The notes below the pieces were generated by a model that searched no databases, was not told the origin of the DNA, and was given only the letters and a program-made list of their open reading frames with translations. From NCBI RefSeq assembly GCF_943373825.1, contig NZ_CALSBP010000002.1, forward strand, positions 3,953,890 to 4,017,889: a DNA stretch of 64,000 nucleotides, given 5' to 3'. Below, in pieces: positions 54,514 through 63,497 of this stretch (its first letter is position 1; every line of letters begins with the position of its first letter). Source of the DNA: Aquimarina spinulae. Lineage in GTDB: Bacteria > Bacteroidota > Bacteroidia > Flavobacteriales > Flavobacteriaceae. A program made the position numbers and the translations under genes.

Positions 54514-54547
54514 AAAAAGGCCGATTTCTATCAAAATCAGCCTTTTT
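54514..54547 (-). terminator. Terminator after SDR paralog 2
   Basis: AAAAAGGC...GATTT pairs with AAATC...GCCTTTTT with one mismatch and a short loop, T-rich on the minus strand, 15 bases past the stop at 54562. It cuts paralog 2 off from the genes downstream. Confidence 0.65.
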
Positions 54548-54561
54548 TATGGAGAAGTATT

Positions 54562-55311
54562 TTATATTTGACTTAGCCCACCATCAATTTCTAAATCCAC
54601 GCCATTAATAAAAGATGCATCTTCTGAGGCTAGAAATAAAGCGGATTTTGCAACTTCTTCAGAAGTCCCAAAACGACCTAATGGCACTTGTTGAGCAAAA
54701 CCTTTACCCATTTCTTCAACAACATCTTCTGGTAATCCCATTTTACCATATATAGGTGTTTCTATAGGCCCTGGCGCAATAGAATTAACACGAATACCTC
54801 TAGACTTTACCTCAGAGGTTAAAACACGTTGGTAAGCTCGTAATGCTCCTTTGGTTGCAGAATAAACACCTAATCCATCAAACCCTTTTTGAGAAACAAT
54901 AGAGTTTGTAAATAGTATAGCTCCACCGTCATTGATATGAGGCAATGCTTCTTTGGTAGCTAATATTGGTCCTTTTACATTGGTATTAAATAAAGTATCA
55001 TAATGCTCTTCTGTTATTTCATGTGCAGGTGCTACTGGTGCAATTCCTGCGTTTAGGAAGAGAATATCAATTTTTCCATATTTAGTGGTTGCTTCCTCAA
55101 TTAATCTTTTGTTGTCCTCTGCGTTGGTTACATCGGCTTTTATGGTAATGAAATCACCTTCTAGTGCTTCTGAAACTTGATCCAGTGCCTCTTGGCGTCT
55201 TCCCGAAAGTACCACTTTGGCTCCTTCCTGTAAATACAGCTTTGCTGTTGCCAATCCAATTCCGCTATTGGCCCCGGTAATAACTGCAACTTTGTTTTGT
55301 AACTTTTTCAT
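54562..55311 (-). CDS. Short-chain dehydrogenase/reductase, paralog 2
   Basis: 249 residues: cofactor loop GANSGIGLATAKLYLQ, NAG motif LFLNAGIAPVAP, catalytic YSATKGALRAYQRVLTSE, and the C-terminal VDLEIDGGLSQI. NADP(H)-linked carbonyl or alcohol reduction is likely; substrate unknown. A perfect TetR-type operator lies 31-50 bases upstream and the tetR gene is next on the same strand, so it is probably repressed by it and induced by a toxic aldehyde or similar ligand. Confidence 0.92.
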   Translation of the reverse strand: MKKLQNKVAVITGANSGIGLATAKLYLQEGAKVVLSGRRQEALDQVSEALEGDFITIKADVTNAEDNKRLIEEATTKYGKIDILFLNAGIAPVAPAHEITEEHYDTLFNTNVKGPILATKEALPHINDGGAILFTNSIVSQKGFDGLGVYSATKGALRAYQRVLTSEVKSRGIRVNSIAPGPIETPIYGKMGLPEDVVEEMGKGFAQQVPLGRFGTSEEVAKSALFLASEDASFINGVDLEIDGGLSQI

Positions 55312-55341
55312 TGTATTATTTTTGTATTTATAAATAGTTTA

Positions 55342-55361
55342 TTTGAAACAATCGTTTCAAA
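55342..55361. promoter_or_regulatory. TetR-type operator upstream of SDR paralog 2
   Basis: TTTGAAAC-AATC-GTTTCAAA, a perfect 8-base inverted repeat with a 4-base centre. A near copy lies at the front of the tetR gene (55965-55984). Confidence 0.65.
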
Positions 55362-55376
55362 ATAGGTTAAAAAAAA

Positions 55377-55958
55377 TTAGTATAGTACTTTGAGTACAGT
55401 ACGAGTGAGATTTCTTAAATCATTTTCATTTTTATTTAGTATTCCCGTCATTCTAAGTCCTTGTATAGACGAAAAGAGGTATAATGCATATTGACCAGCC
55501 GTCTGATGCTGATTAAATATCTTTTCCATTTGCCCTTTGGTCACAATATCTTCAAGCATCGCAATCATTCGGTCTTGATTTTTTTCCATAAAGGATTTAA
55601 TCAAAGGCTCCTGGTTTGTCATTTCTGATTTACAATTAATAACCAAACAACCTTTACGATCATTATCATTAATAATTTCATGAATATATAAATCAAAAAT
55701 AGCTTCAATAGCCTCGCTTGCATTATAAGATTGTGCTAACTTTTGGCTAAAACTGTTTCCATATGTAGACTGATAATGTGAAAGAACTTCGAGAAACATA
55801 TTTAATTTACTTCCAAAAGAGTTGTAAATACTCGATCGATTTAAATCAGTAGCATCTACCAAATCTTGCATAGAAGTACCATTGTATCCCTTTTTATGAA
55901 ATACTTCGGTAGCTTTTTGCAACACCGTGTTTCTGTTAAATGTTTCTACTTTTGGCAT
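55377..55958 (-). CDS. TetR/AcrR family repressor
   Basis: 193 residues. The N-terminal helix-turn-helix reads VLQKATEVFHKKGYNGTSMQ and LVDATDLNRSSIYNSFGSK; the rest is the helical ligand-binding and dimer domain of the AcrR type (TetR_C_16-like). It lies directly upstream of SDR paralog 2 and has a near-palindromic site just before its own start codon, so it should repress itself and the SDR gene. Confidence 0.92.
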   Translation of the reverse strand: MPKVETFNRNTVLQKATEVFHKKGYNGTSMQDLVDATDLNRSSIYNSFGSKLNMFLEVLSHYQSTYGNSFSQKLAQSYNASEAIEAIFDLYIHEIINDNDRKGCLVINCKSEMTNQEPLIKSFMEKNQDRMIAMLEDIVTKGQMEKIFNQHQTAGQYALYLFSSIQGLRMTGILNKNENDLRNLTRTVLKVLY

Positions 55959-55964
55959 ACTTAA

Positions 55965-55988
55965 TATGAAATGATCGTTTCAAAAATA
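55965..55988 (-). promoter_or_regulatory. TetR-type operator and -7 element of the tetR gene
   Basis: TATGAAAT-GATC-GTTTCAAA at 55965-55984 shares its right half with the other operator and is only six bases from the tetR start codon. A -7 element, TATTTTTG on the minus strand (55988 to 55981), overlaps it, so binding would block transcription. Confidence 0.6.
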
Positions 55989-56029
55989 ATTAAAATTGGC
56001 AATGTGTATTGTTATAAAAATCATAAAGT

Positions 56030-56557
56030 TTATAAAATGAGTTTCATCATCATGTCTGTTTGAAGATCTGTTCCTAACATAAAATTGTGAGTATCAAAGA
56101 TTTTAAAACCATTTCTTTTATAAAACTTGATAGCTCCAGGATTTTTCTCCCAGACACCTAACCAGATAAATTCTATAGATTTTTCTTTTGCTATTTGTAA
56201 GATTTTTTGAAATAGCGATTGCCCAATTTTTTCCCCTTGATGCTCTTTTACGACATATATTCGTTCTATTTCTAGAGTGTTACCTTCTACGGGTTCTGTT
56301 TGGGCACTATCAAAATTTATTTTAATATATCCAGCTATTTGATTATTTATCCACGCAAAGTAAAACTTAGAGTTTGGGTTATGAAGCTCTCGTGTAATGT
56401 TATCCAAGGTGAATTTTTCATTAAGGTACCCATTGATATTTTCTTCTGTGTTATGAGGAGGACCAAAGGCATCGTAAAATGTCTGACGCCCTATATCCAA
56501 TAACTTACGGTTATCTTTTAGTTGCACTGGTTTGATTAGAACTTCTGGTAATTCCAT
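56030..56557 (-). CDS. GNAT family N-acetyltransferase
   Basis: 175 residues. Core: TLEIERIYVVKEHQGEKIGQ (acetyl-CoA loop), IEFIWLGVWEKNPGAIKFYK and NGFKIFDTHNFML. This resembles the PaiA/spermidine-type or general GNAT group that begins with VLIKPVQLKDNRKLLDIGRQ and TFYDAFG; the substrate is not certain. It stands alone. Confidence 0.85.
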   Translation of the reverse strand: MELPEVLIKPVQLKDNRKLLDIGRQTFYDAFGPPHNTEENINGYLNEKFTLDNITRELHNPNSKFYFAWINNQIAGYIKINFDSAQTEPVEGNTLEIERIYVVKEHQGEKIGQSLFQKILQIAKEKSIEFIWLGVWEKNPGAIKFYKRNGFKIFDTHNFMLGTDLQTDMMMKLIL

Positions 56558-56727
56558 ATTGATACTGAACTAATTGGACATTAATTTTTTAAAAACCTAT
56601 ACACAAGATCATCACTACATTTACAGCTGCCAAATTCTGGGAACTTAGAAAATAGAGATTGCGATTGCAGTGGTTAATTAACAAGCATAAAAGACCAAAG
56701 TGAATGTATCATTTCGGTTTTTTTAAA

Positions 56728-57477
56728 TTAGATAATACGTTTGATCACTCTTAATTTATGAGTATGTGTACGTTTTTCGGGGTTATAAATCCCAGTGTGA
56801 TCTATACGATCTACACGTACTTTACCATGAGCATGGATGATGTAATTATCTTTCATTATAATACCTACATGGGTAATTGCACCTTCTTCATTATCAAAAA
56901 ATGCCAGATCTCCAGGTTCACTTTCTTCAATAAAACTTAACGGATCTCCTTGTGTTGCTTGTTGAGACGCGTCTCGTAATAATTTATACCCATTAAGTTT
57001 ATATACCATTTGAGAAAATCCACTACAATCAATACCAAAATTTGTTTTTCCTCCCCATAGGTACGGTGCATTAAGAAATAGAAAAGCGGTATTTACGATA
57101 TTATCTTTAGGTTGTTTTTCTGTAATTCGGGTCCCTTCATAGTGATGCTTAAAAAAGTCTAATGCTTTGAGAGAAGATCCAAGAGGAATAAGCATTAGTT
57201 GGTTCTCATCACAGCTTACAAATTCGACCATATCTCCCACCATGCAAAGCGGTTTTTTATCGAAATTAGTATATTCTTCTTCGGTGATTTCTACATATTG
57301 TTTGTTATCAATCCAGCCTTCATAACGATCAAAAGCCAATCGAATTTTACTCCATTTTTTACGTTTTTCTAGCACTTTAAAATGTTCACCATATAATACT
57401 TGGGAAACCATCTCACTAGGGTCTTGAGGTTCAAAACGTAACGGGACAATACTTAAATTACAAATACCGTATTGCAT
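56728..57477 (-). CDS. NlpC/P60 (C40) cell-wall peptidase, YkfC-like
   Basis: 249 residues without a signal peptide. Two SH3-like regions (residues about 1-60 and 75-110) precede the NlpC/P60 domain: nucleophile Cys151 in FGIDCSGFSQM, His203 in AITHVGIIM and His215 in YIIHAHG. This is the gamma-D-glutamyl-L-diamino-acid peptidase type that recycles or trims murein peptides. The lack of a signal suggests cytoplasmic recycling. Confidence 0.9.
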   Translation of the reverse strand: MQYGICNLSIVPLRFEPQDPSEMVSQVLYGEHFKVLEKRKKWSKIRLAFDRYEGWIDNKQYVEITEEEYTNFDKKPLCMVGDMVEFVSCDENQLMLIPLGSSLKALDFFKHHYEGTRITEKQPKDNIVNTAFLFLNAPYLWGGKTNFGIDCSGFSQMVYKLNGYKLLRDASQQATQGDPLSFIEESEPGDLAFFDNEEGAITHVGIIMKDNYIIHAHGKVRVDRIDHTGIYNPEKRTHTHKLRVIKRII

Positions 57478-57543
57478 GAATTTTTTATAGGAAAAAGACG
57501 AATAAACGTCAGATTATTATATGATTAGATTGAAATTCAGAAC

Positions 57544-57583
57544 ATCGAAGTTAAGGGAACAGCTTTCGACCCTTAACTTCGAT
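57544..57583 (-). terminator. Hairpin downstream of the thiolase gene
   Basis: ATCGAAGTTAAGGG pairs perfectly with CCCTTAACTTCGAT around a 12-base loop, 15 bases past the stop of the thiolase gene. No strong T-tract follows, so it may be a terminator or an mRNA-end stabiliser. Confidence 0.45.
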
Positions 57584-57597
57584 TTTCTAATGTACAA

Positions 57598-58776
57598 CTA
57601 TACTCTTTCGATTACCATAGCCGATGCGCCACCACCACCATTACAGATAGCTGCAGCACCGATCTTGGCGTTGTTTTGTTCTAATACGTTGATTAAGGTA
57701 ATTAATATTCGTACACCAGAGCATCCTAGTGGATGTCCTAGAGAAACAGCACCACCATTTACATTGGTATTGGTGTCATTAAGTCCCAGAATTTTTTGAT
57801 TTGCTAGTCCAACAACAGAGAAAGCTTCGTTAAATTCAAAGAAATCTACATCATCAAGAGAGATTCCTGCTTTTTCTATTGCTTTAGGTAATGCTTTTGC
57901 AGGAGCAGTAGTAAACCATTTCGGCTCTTGCGCAGCATCTGCATAACTTTTTATTCTTACAAGAGGTTCTAATCCAAGTTCCTGAGCTTTTTCGGCGCTC
58001 ATAACAACAACAGCTCCTGCACCGTCATTAATTGTAGAAGCATTCGCAGCAGTAACTGTTCCTTCTTTAGAAAAAGCAGGACGTAAAGCAGGTATTTTTT
58101 CCATTTTTACGTTTTTATATTCTTCGTCTTCTGTAATCATAACCGGTTCCCCGCGACGTTGTGGTACTGCTACAGGAACTACTTCATTATTAAATTTACC
58201 ATCTGCCCAAGCTTTTGCAGAACGCTCGTATGATTGGATAGCAAAAGCATCCTGATCTTCTCTGCTAAAATTATGTTCTGTAGCACAAAGATCTGCACAA
58301 ACTCCCATTGCATTATGGTCATAAGCATCTACTAATCCATCTTTTTGCATACCATCATCCATAGTCTGAGGCCCAAATTTATGCCCTGCTCTTAATCGCA
58401 CATAATGAGGTATTAAACTCATATTTTCCATCCCTCCGGCAACTACAATATCTGCATCACCCAAAGCAATGGTTTGTGCAGCATGCATAACAGCTTTCAT
58501 ACCACTCGAACATACTTTATTTACAGTTGTACAAGGAACAGTATCGTTGATACCTGCTCCTAACGCAGCTTGCCTGGCAGGAGCTTGTCCATTTCCGGCC
58601 TGAACTGCATTACCCATATATACCTCCTGAACTAGTGAAGGATCCAGGTTTATTTTATCTAATGCACCTTTGATTGCAGTAGCTCCTAATTGGGTAGCCG
58701 GAACAGTAGATAAACTTCCCATAAAACTTCCTATTGGTGTACGTACTGCAGATACGATTACTACTTCTTTACTCAT
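57598..58776 (-). CDS. Acetyl-CoA C-acetyltransferase (thiolase)
   Basis: 392 residues. Acyl-enzyme Cys89 in TVNKVCSSGMKAVM, His in LGHPLGCSGVRI, and the second Cys in AICNGGGGASAMV. Length and start (MSKEVVIVSAVRTPIGSFMG) fit biosynthetic or degradative thiolase II. It joins two acetyl-CoA or cleaves acetoacetyl-CoA. Stands alone. Confidence 0.94.
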   Translation of the reverse strand: MSKEVVIVSAVRTPIGSFMGSLSTVPATQLGATAIKGALDKINLDPSLVQEVYMGNAVQAGNGQAPARQAALGAGINDTVPCTTVNKVCSSGMKAVMHAAQTIALGDADIVVAGGMENMSLIPHYVRLRAGHKFGPQTMDDGMQKDGLVDAYDHNAMGVCADLCATEHNFSREDQDAFAIQSYERSAKAWADGKFNNEVVPVAVPQRRGEPVMITEDEEYKNVKMEKIPALRPAFSKEGTVTAANASTINDGAGAVVVMSAEKAQELGLEPLVRIKSYADAAQEPKWFTTAPAKALPKAIEKAGISLDDVDFFEFNEAFSVVGLANQKILGLNDTNTNVNGGAVSLGHPLGCSGVRILITLINVLEQNNAKIGAAAICNGGGGASAMVIERV

Positions 58777-58992
58777 TATTTATGTTTTAAAAATGTGTGT
58801 ATTGTTTTTTGCGAATTTAGTGATTTTTAAAGGATATGCATAGTGAAGTTACTAACAAGAGTTATAATGGGGTACTGACTTATTTTTTATGCTACATTGA
58901 GTGATGATTTCGAATTACAAAAAGATTCTATTGTTACCTGGTCTATAAATGATTTCACTGTTTTCAGGGTGTTTCACAAATTTTTTAGAGCA

Positions 58993-59000
58993 TAATTTTG
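58993..59000 (+). promoter_or_regulatory. -7 element of the cadherin-like/LRR lipoprotein gene
   Basis: TAATTTTG matches TAnnTTTG, 14 bases before the ATG at 59014; no TTG at the expected distance. Confidence 0.35.
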
Positions 59001-59013
59001 CGTAAAAAAAGTA

Positions 59014-60879
59014 ATGAGAAATTTAAAATATACTTTTACTTTGTTTATGAGTATTCTAACTATAGCATGTTCTAATGATGATGATACTGTAGCAACTATA
59101 ATTACCATAAAAGATTTTGAAACAGTTATAAAAGAGAATCCGGTTGTTGATCAAGAATTGGGTGTTATAGAGGCGAGTACCAATCTAGGAACATTAGATT
59201 ACAGTATTAAATCAGAAGATCCTGCAGGTGCTTTTGCTATTGATAGTAAAACAGGAAAACTAACAGTAAAAGATGCTACCCTGTTTGATTATGAAACTAA
59301 TCCTAAACTTACAGCTATAGTGTTGATTAAGGTAGGAGGAGAAGGTAAAGAAGTAACGGTAACAGTAGATTTGATCAATATTGATAAGCCTACCATAACG
59401 GTAAAAGATTTTGAAACCATTATAGATGAGAACCCTGATCAAGGGCAAGAGTTGGGTACTATAGAAGCAACTACCGATGAAGGGGAATTAGCATATATTA
59501 TCAAAACTGAAGAACCCACAGGCGCTTTTGCTATTGATAATAAAACAGGAAAACTAACAGTAAAAGATGTTACCCTGTTTGATTATGAAACCCGAGATCA
59601 ACTTACAGCTATAGTGTTGATTAAGAGTGGAGAAGAAAGTAAAGAGGCAAAAATAACTGTACATCTTAATAATATTGATGGAGCCGCAACTATAACTGTA
59701 AAAGATTTCGAAACCACTATAGATGAAAATACAGAGCAAAGACAAGGTTTAGGGTTTGTAAAAGTAACCACCAATACAGGTAAACTAACCTATAGTATTA
59801 AAAAAGAGAATCCCGAAGGAGCATTTATGATATTCCCTAGTGAAAAAGGGGAAGAAAGAGAAAATGGCTTTCATATAGAGATAAAAGATATTAGTTTATT
59901 TGATTATGAAAAAAGAACAGAACTTACTGCTATAGTATTGGTAACAAATGGAGAAACAAGCAAAGAAGTAACTATAACAGTGAAACTAAATGATATTGTA
60001 GGGGATATTAATTTTGCTGACCTCAATTTTAAAAAGGCTTTATTAAAGCATACCGATCCTGTAATTGACACTAATGATGATGGGCAAATAACCGAAGATG
60101 AAGCTAAAATTATTACAACACTAAATGTAAAACTAAAAAGTATTACTGACCTTTCTGGAATTGAATATTTTACAGCATTGATTACACTAGATTGTAGCAC
60201 AAATAATAATTTGACTACTCTAGATTTAAGTAAAAATATAGCATTGACCGAACTGGATTGTAGTAGTAACGACATAATTACCTTAGATGTAAGCAAAAAC
60301 ATTGAATTAACTAAACTACATTGTAGTGATAATGATTTAACCTCTGTTGATGTGGGTAAAAACGTAAAACTAAATTTTTTGAATACTTCTCAAAATCCAT
60401 TAATAGATTTGGATATAAGTAAAAACATAGTATTAGAGACGTTAGGTTATGGCGATGAAAATAGCCCGTTAACTACTTTAGATATAAGTAAAAACACAAA
60501 ATTGTCCACTTTGTTTATTGGATATACTGACTTAACCTCTATAGATTTGAGCAATAATACCGAATTAACTAGACTAGCTTTTCTTTTTAGTAATATGACA
60601 ACTCTGGATTTAAGTAATAATACAGCACTAACTCATCTGGATTTTCTGGCATGTACTATAAATACATTAGATCTAAGTAATAATGTTGCATTAACTAATC
60701 TAGCCTGTAATGGAGCCAACCTATCCTCTCTAAATTTGAAGAATGGTAACAATGCGAATTTAACAGCTAGTTTTCGCAATAACCCCTCTCTTACATGTGT
60801 AGAGGTTGATGATCCTACTGCAAACTATAATTGGTCTAAAGATGATACAGCGGTATATTCTAGTAATTGTTCTTTATAA
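59014..60879 (+). CDS. Surface lipoprotein with three cadherin-like repeats and a leucine-rich-repeat domain
   Basis: 621 residues. Lipobox IACS (Cys about 19). Three cadherin-like repeats of about 95-100 residues follow, each with ITVKDFET and DYET-type segments; two of them are nearly identical at DNA level. After residue about 330 there is an EF-hand-like loop DTNDDGQITEDE and then a leucine-rich-repeat region with a repeat core TLDLSKN...LTELDCSSN (about ten turns). Such proteins are adhesins or surface binders; the ligand is unknown. It ends with a strong terminator. Confidence 0.85.
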   Translation: MRNLKYTFTLFMSILTIACSNDDDTVATIITIKDFETVIKENPVVDQELGVIEASTNLGTLDYSIKSEDPAGAFAIDSKTGKLTVKDATLFDYETNPKLTAIVLIKVGGEGKEVTVTVDLINIDKPTITVKDFETIIDENPDQGQELGTIEATTDEGELAYIIKTEEPTGAFAIDNKTGKLTVKDVTLFDYETRDQLTAIVLIKSGEESKEAKITVHLNNIDGAATITVKDFETTIDENTEQRQGLGFVKVTTNTGKLTYSIKKENPEGAFMIFPSEKGEERENGFHIEIKDISLFDYEKRTELTAIVLVTNGETSKEVTITVKLNDIVGDINFADLNFKKALLKHTDPVIDTNDDGQITEDEAKIITTLNVKLKSITDLSGIEYFTALITLDCSTNNNLTTLDLSKNIALTELDCSSNDIITLDVSKNIELTKLHCSDNDLTSVDVGKNVKLNFLNTSQNPLIDLDISKNIVLETLGYGDENSPLTTLDISKNTKLSTLFIGYTDLTSIDLSNNTELTRLAFLFSNMTTLDLSNNTALTHLDFLACTINTLDLSNNVALTNLACNGANLSSLNLKNGNNANLTASFRNNPSLTCVEVDDPTANYNWSKDDTAVYSSNCSL

Positions 60880-60899
60880 GTATAATGTAAAAATCATAT

Positions 60900-60940
60900 A
60901 AAACAAAAAACGATGATCCCAGATCATCGTTTTTTGTTTT
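60900..60940 (+). terminator. Terminator after the cadherin-like/LRR gene
   Basis: Nineteen-base arms (AAAACAAAAAACGATGATC 60900-60918; GATCATCGTTTTTTGTTTT 60922-60940) with a three-base loop and a T-rich end. Confidence 0.85.
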
Positions 60941-61068
60941 ATATCTTATATCTTTTCGGGTTATAATTATAATCACATCAAAGAACTCGTTTTAACCATT
61001 TCATATAAATATAATTGAAGAAGATAAATTTTGAAGAAAAAAGAATTACTCAAGATAAGTTCTTTTAG

Positions 61069-61076
61069 TATTTTTG
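61069..61076 (+). promoter_or_regulatory. -7 element of the pgpH-like gene
   Basis: TATTTTTG matches TAnnTTTG, 16 bases before the ATG at 61092. Confidence 0.4.
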
Positions 61077-61091
61077 GGTAATTTCTAAAAT

Positions 61092-63137
61092 ATGAAAAGT
61101 TTTTTGAACAAATTATATAAAAAACAATCCTCTATATATAGGATTTTTCTTTTTATATGTACGACAGCACTAATTGTATACTTATTTCCGAAAGGAGGGA
61201 TATTTAAATATGAATTTACAAAAGGTAAACCCTGGCAATATGAAAATTTATACGCTCCTTTTGATTTTGCAATTGCAAAAACCGAAGCAGAAATAGAGGA
61301 AGAGAAAAAACGAATTAATGATAATGTAATTCCTTATTTTGAATACGACACTATAATAGCTAATTCTGCAAAAGAATCTTATGATACCGCATTTTCTAAT
61401 TACTTAAAATCACTTGATCAAAGCAGTAGTAGGGATGAAGCAAAGCTTTTTGGTAGAATATTGTTAAATGATATATATAGACATGGAGTGCTGCAAGAAA
61501 AATACTCTTATGACAGTGACAGACAAATTTTTTTAAATAAAGGAAATACTGCAGAAGCAATAACATATGGTCAAATTCTAACTTCTGATGTCTTAACTAA
61601 AACCATTAATTCCCGTATCGATAAAAGTGAATATACAAAGTTTAAAAGCGATTACGTTGCCTTGTTTTATGATTTGATAAAACCAAATGTTAGGCTAAAC
61701 AAAAGGCTAACAGAGAGTACTTTGGAAATTGAACTAGAGAAAGTTCTTACTACAAGAGGAGGAGTATCCAGGGGGAGTAGGATTATAGCCAAAGGAGAGG
61801 TAGTAGAAGGAAATAAATTGCAAATATTAAATTCGTTAAAAGCAGAATATGAATCCCAGGTATGGAGCGATAAAAACTTCTATTGGATTGTTTTAGGGTA
61901 TTGCTTATTGGTTTCATTAGCACTTATGATGCTCCTATTGTTTATTAAAAAATATAGAACAGATATATATGAAAACAATACTCAGGTAACTTTTATTTTC
62001 TTTAATGTTCTTTTTCTGGTATTGATAACTACCTTAGTAGTTAAATACCGATCAGATTATATCTATGTTGTTCCTTTGTGTATTCTTCCTTTGGTTCTTA
62101 AAGCATTTTTTGATTCGAGATTGGGATTGTTTACTCATGTAATTACAGTACTTATACTGGGGTTTGTTGTTCCTAATAGTTACGAGTATACTTTTTTGCA
62201 GATTATTGCAGGAATTGTAACAATATTAACAATTTCAGAATCTTTTAAGCGGGCTAATTTGTTTATTTCTGTGGGCCAGATCACATTAATTTATATTCTG
62301 GCATATATTGCATTTCATATTATTCATGAAGGAAGTATAAGTAATATAGACTGGGTAACAGTTGGGTTGTTTGTAATAAGTGGATTTGCAACTCTTATAG
62401 TACACCCTTTAATCTATGCTTATGAAAAGGTTTTTGGATTAATTTCTGATGTTTCATTATTAGAACTTAGTGATACAAATTCGGTTTTACTTAAAGAATT
62501 ATCTAATAAAGCACCAGGAACATTTCACCATTCACTTAATGTGGCTAATATTGCAGAGGCTGCCGCTAATGAAATAGGAGCTAATGCTATGCTGGTAAGA
62601 GTAGGAGCATTATATCATGATATTGGTAAGATGGCAAACCCTACATATTTTACCGAAAATCAATCTGCTTCTGGTAATGCACATGATGTGTTATCTCCAA
62701 AAGAGAGTGCAAAAATTATTATTAATCATGTGATACGAGGAATAGAGATTGCTAAAAAAAATAACTTACCTGATCGTGTTATCGATTTTATTAGAACTCA
62801 CCACGGTACTAGTACTGTTTACTATTTTTATAGCAAAGAAAAAGAAACTAATGAAAATGTGAATATTGAGGATTTTAGGTATCCCGGTCCGAAACCATTT
62901 TCTAAAGAAACTGCTATTTTGATGATGAGTGATAGTGTAGAAGCTGCTTCAAAAAGCCTTAAAGACCCTACAAGTAGTTTAATCGATTCTTTTGTAGAAA
63001 AAATAGTAAGCAAACAAATGGAAGATAACCAGTTTCTGAATGCCAATATTACTTTTAAAGAAATCCAACAGATCAAAAAAGTCTTTAAACGTAAACTAAC
63101 CAATATTTACCACCTTAGGATAGAGTATCCAGAGTAA
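61092..63137 (+). CDS. 7TMR-HD family c-di-AMP phosphodiesterase (PgpH-like)
   Basis: 681 residues. One N-terminal membrane helix (residues about 13-33), an extracytoplasmic 7TMR-HDED region up to about 270, then six to seven membrane helices, then a cytoplasmic HD domain: FHHSLNVANIAEAAANE (His479, 480), YHDIGKMANP (His509, Asp510) and FIRTHHGTS. The HDIG version and the plan match PgpH, which hydrolyses c-di-AMP to pApA. The length is usual for the family. Alone under its own promoter. Confidence 0.92.
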   Translation: MKSFLNKLYKKQSSIYRIFLFICTTALIVYLFPKGGIFKYEFTKGKPWQYENLYAPFDFAIAKTEAEIEEEKKRINDNVIPYFEYDTIIANSAKESYDTAFSNYLKSLDQSSSRDEAKLFGRILLNDIYRHGVLQEKYSYDSDRQIFLNKGNTAEAITYGQILTSDVLTKTINSRIDKSEYTKFKSDYVALFYDLIKPNVRLNKRLTESTLEIELEKVLTTRGGVSRGSRIIAKGEVVEGNKLQILNSLKAEYESQVWSDKNFYWIVLGYCLLVSLALMMLLLFIKKYRTDIYENNTQVTFIFFNVLFLVLITTLVVKYRSDYIYVVPLCILPLVLKAFFDSRLGLFTHVITVLILGFVVPNSYEYTFLQIIAGIVTILTISESFKRANLFISVGQITLIYILAYIAFHIIHEGSISNIDWVTVGLFVISGFATLIVHPLIYAYEKVFGLISDVSLLELSDTNSVLLKELSNKAPGTFHHSLNVANIAEAAANEIGANAMLVRVGALYHDIGKMANPTYFTENQSASGNAHDVLSPKESAKIIINHVIRGIEIAKKNNLPDRVIDFIRTHHGTSTVYYFYSKEKETNENVNIEDFRYPGPKPFSKETAILMMSDSVEAASKSLKDPTSSLIDSFVEKIVSKQMEDNQFLNANITFKEIQQIKKVFKRKLTNIYHLRIEYPE

Positions 63138-63197
63138 TTATTAGATATGAATATTGATTATGTATGTAATAGTAATTACTGAAGTTTCACTCTTCAA

Positions 63198-63479
63198 TTA
63201 CTCAGTCTTCTTTAGGTATTTTCGATCCATCCAAAAAGTTCCAAAAGGGATAATAGAACAAACTAAAACAATCATAAGTGTTTTGGTGTTCCATTGTTTT
63301 TCTGGTTTCACAAGAAATGCAAATACAATATAAATTAGAAAAAGAAACCCATGAGCCATCCCTATTATTTTATTAGGCTCCGGAGATTCGAAAATATATT
63401 TTAAAGGCATGGTTACAAAGAGAATGAGTAGGTATGAAATACCCTCAAGATAGCTAATTAGTCTAAAGCTTGAAATCAT
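63198..63479 (-). CDS. DUF3817 membrane protein (YdzA-like)
   Basis: 93 residues with three membrane helices. The DUF3817 core is FRLISYLEGISYLLILFVTM, a conserved His in GMAHGFLFLIYI, and a C-terminal FGTFWMDRKYLKK. Function unknown. It begins 18 bases after the stop of the MscS-type gene upstream, so they are probably one operon. Confidence 0.88.
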   Translation of the reverse strand: MISSFRLISYLEGISYLLILFVTMPLKYIFESPEPNKIIGMAHGFLFLIYIVFAFLVKPEKQWNTKTLMIVLVCSIIPFGTFWMDRKYLKKTE

Positions 63480-63497
63480 AAAATTATTGGTGTTACG

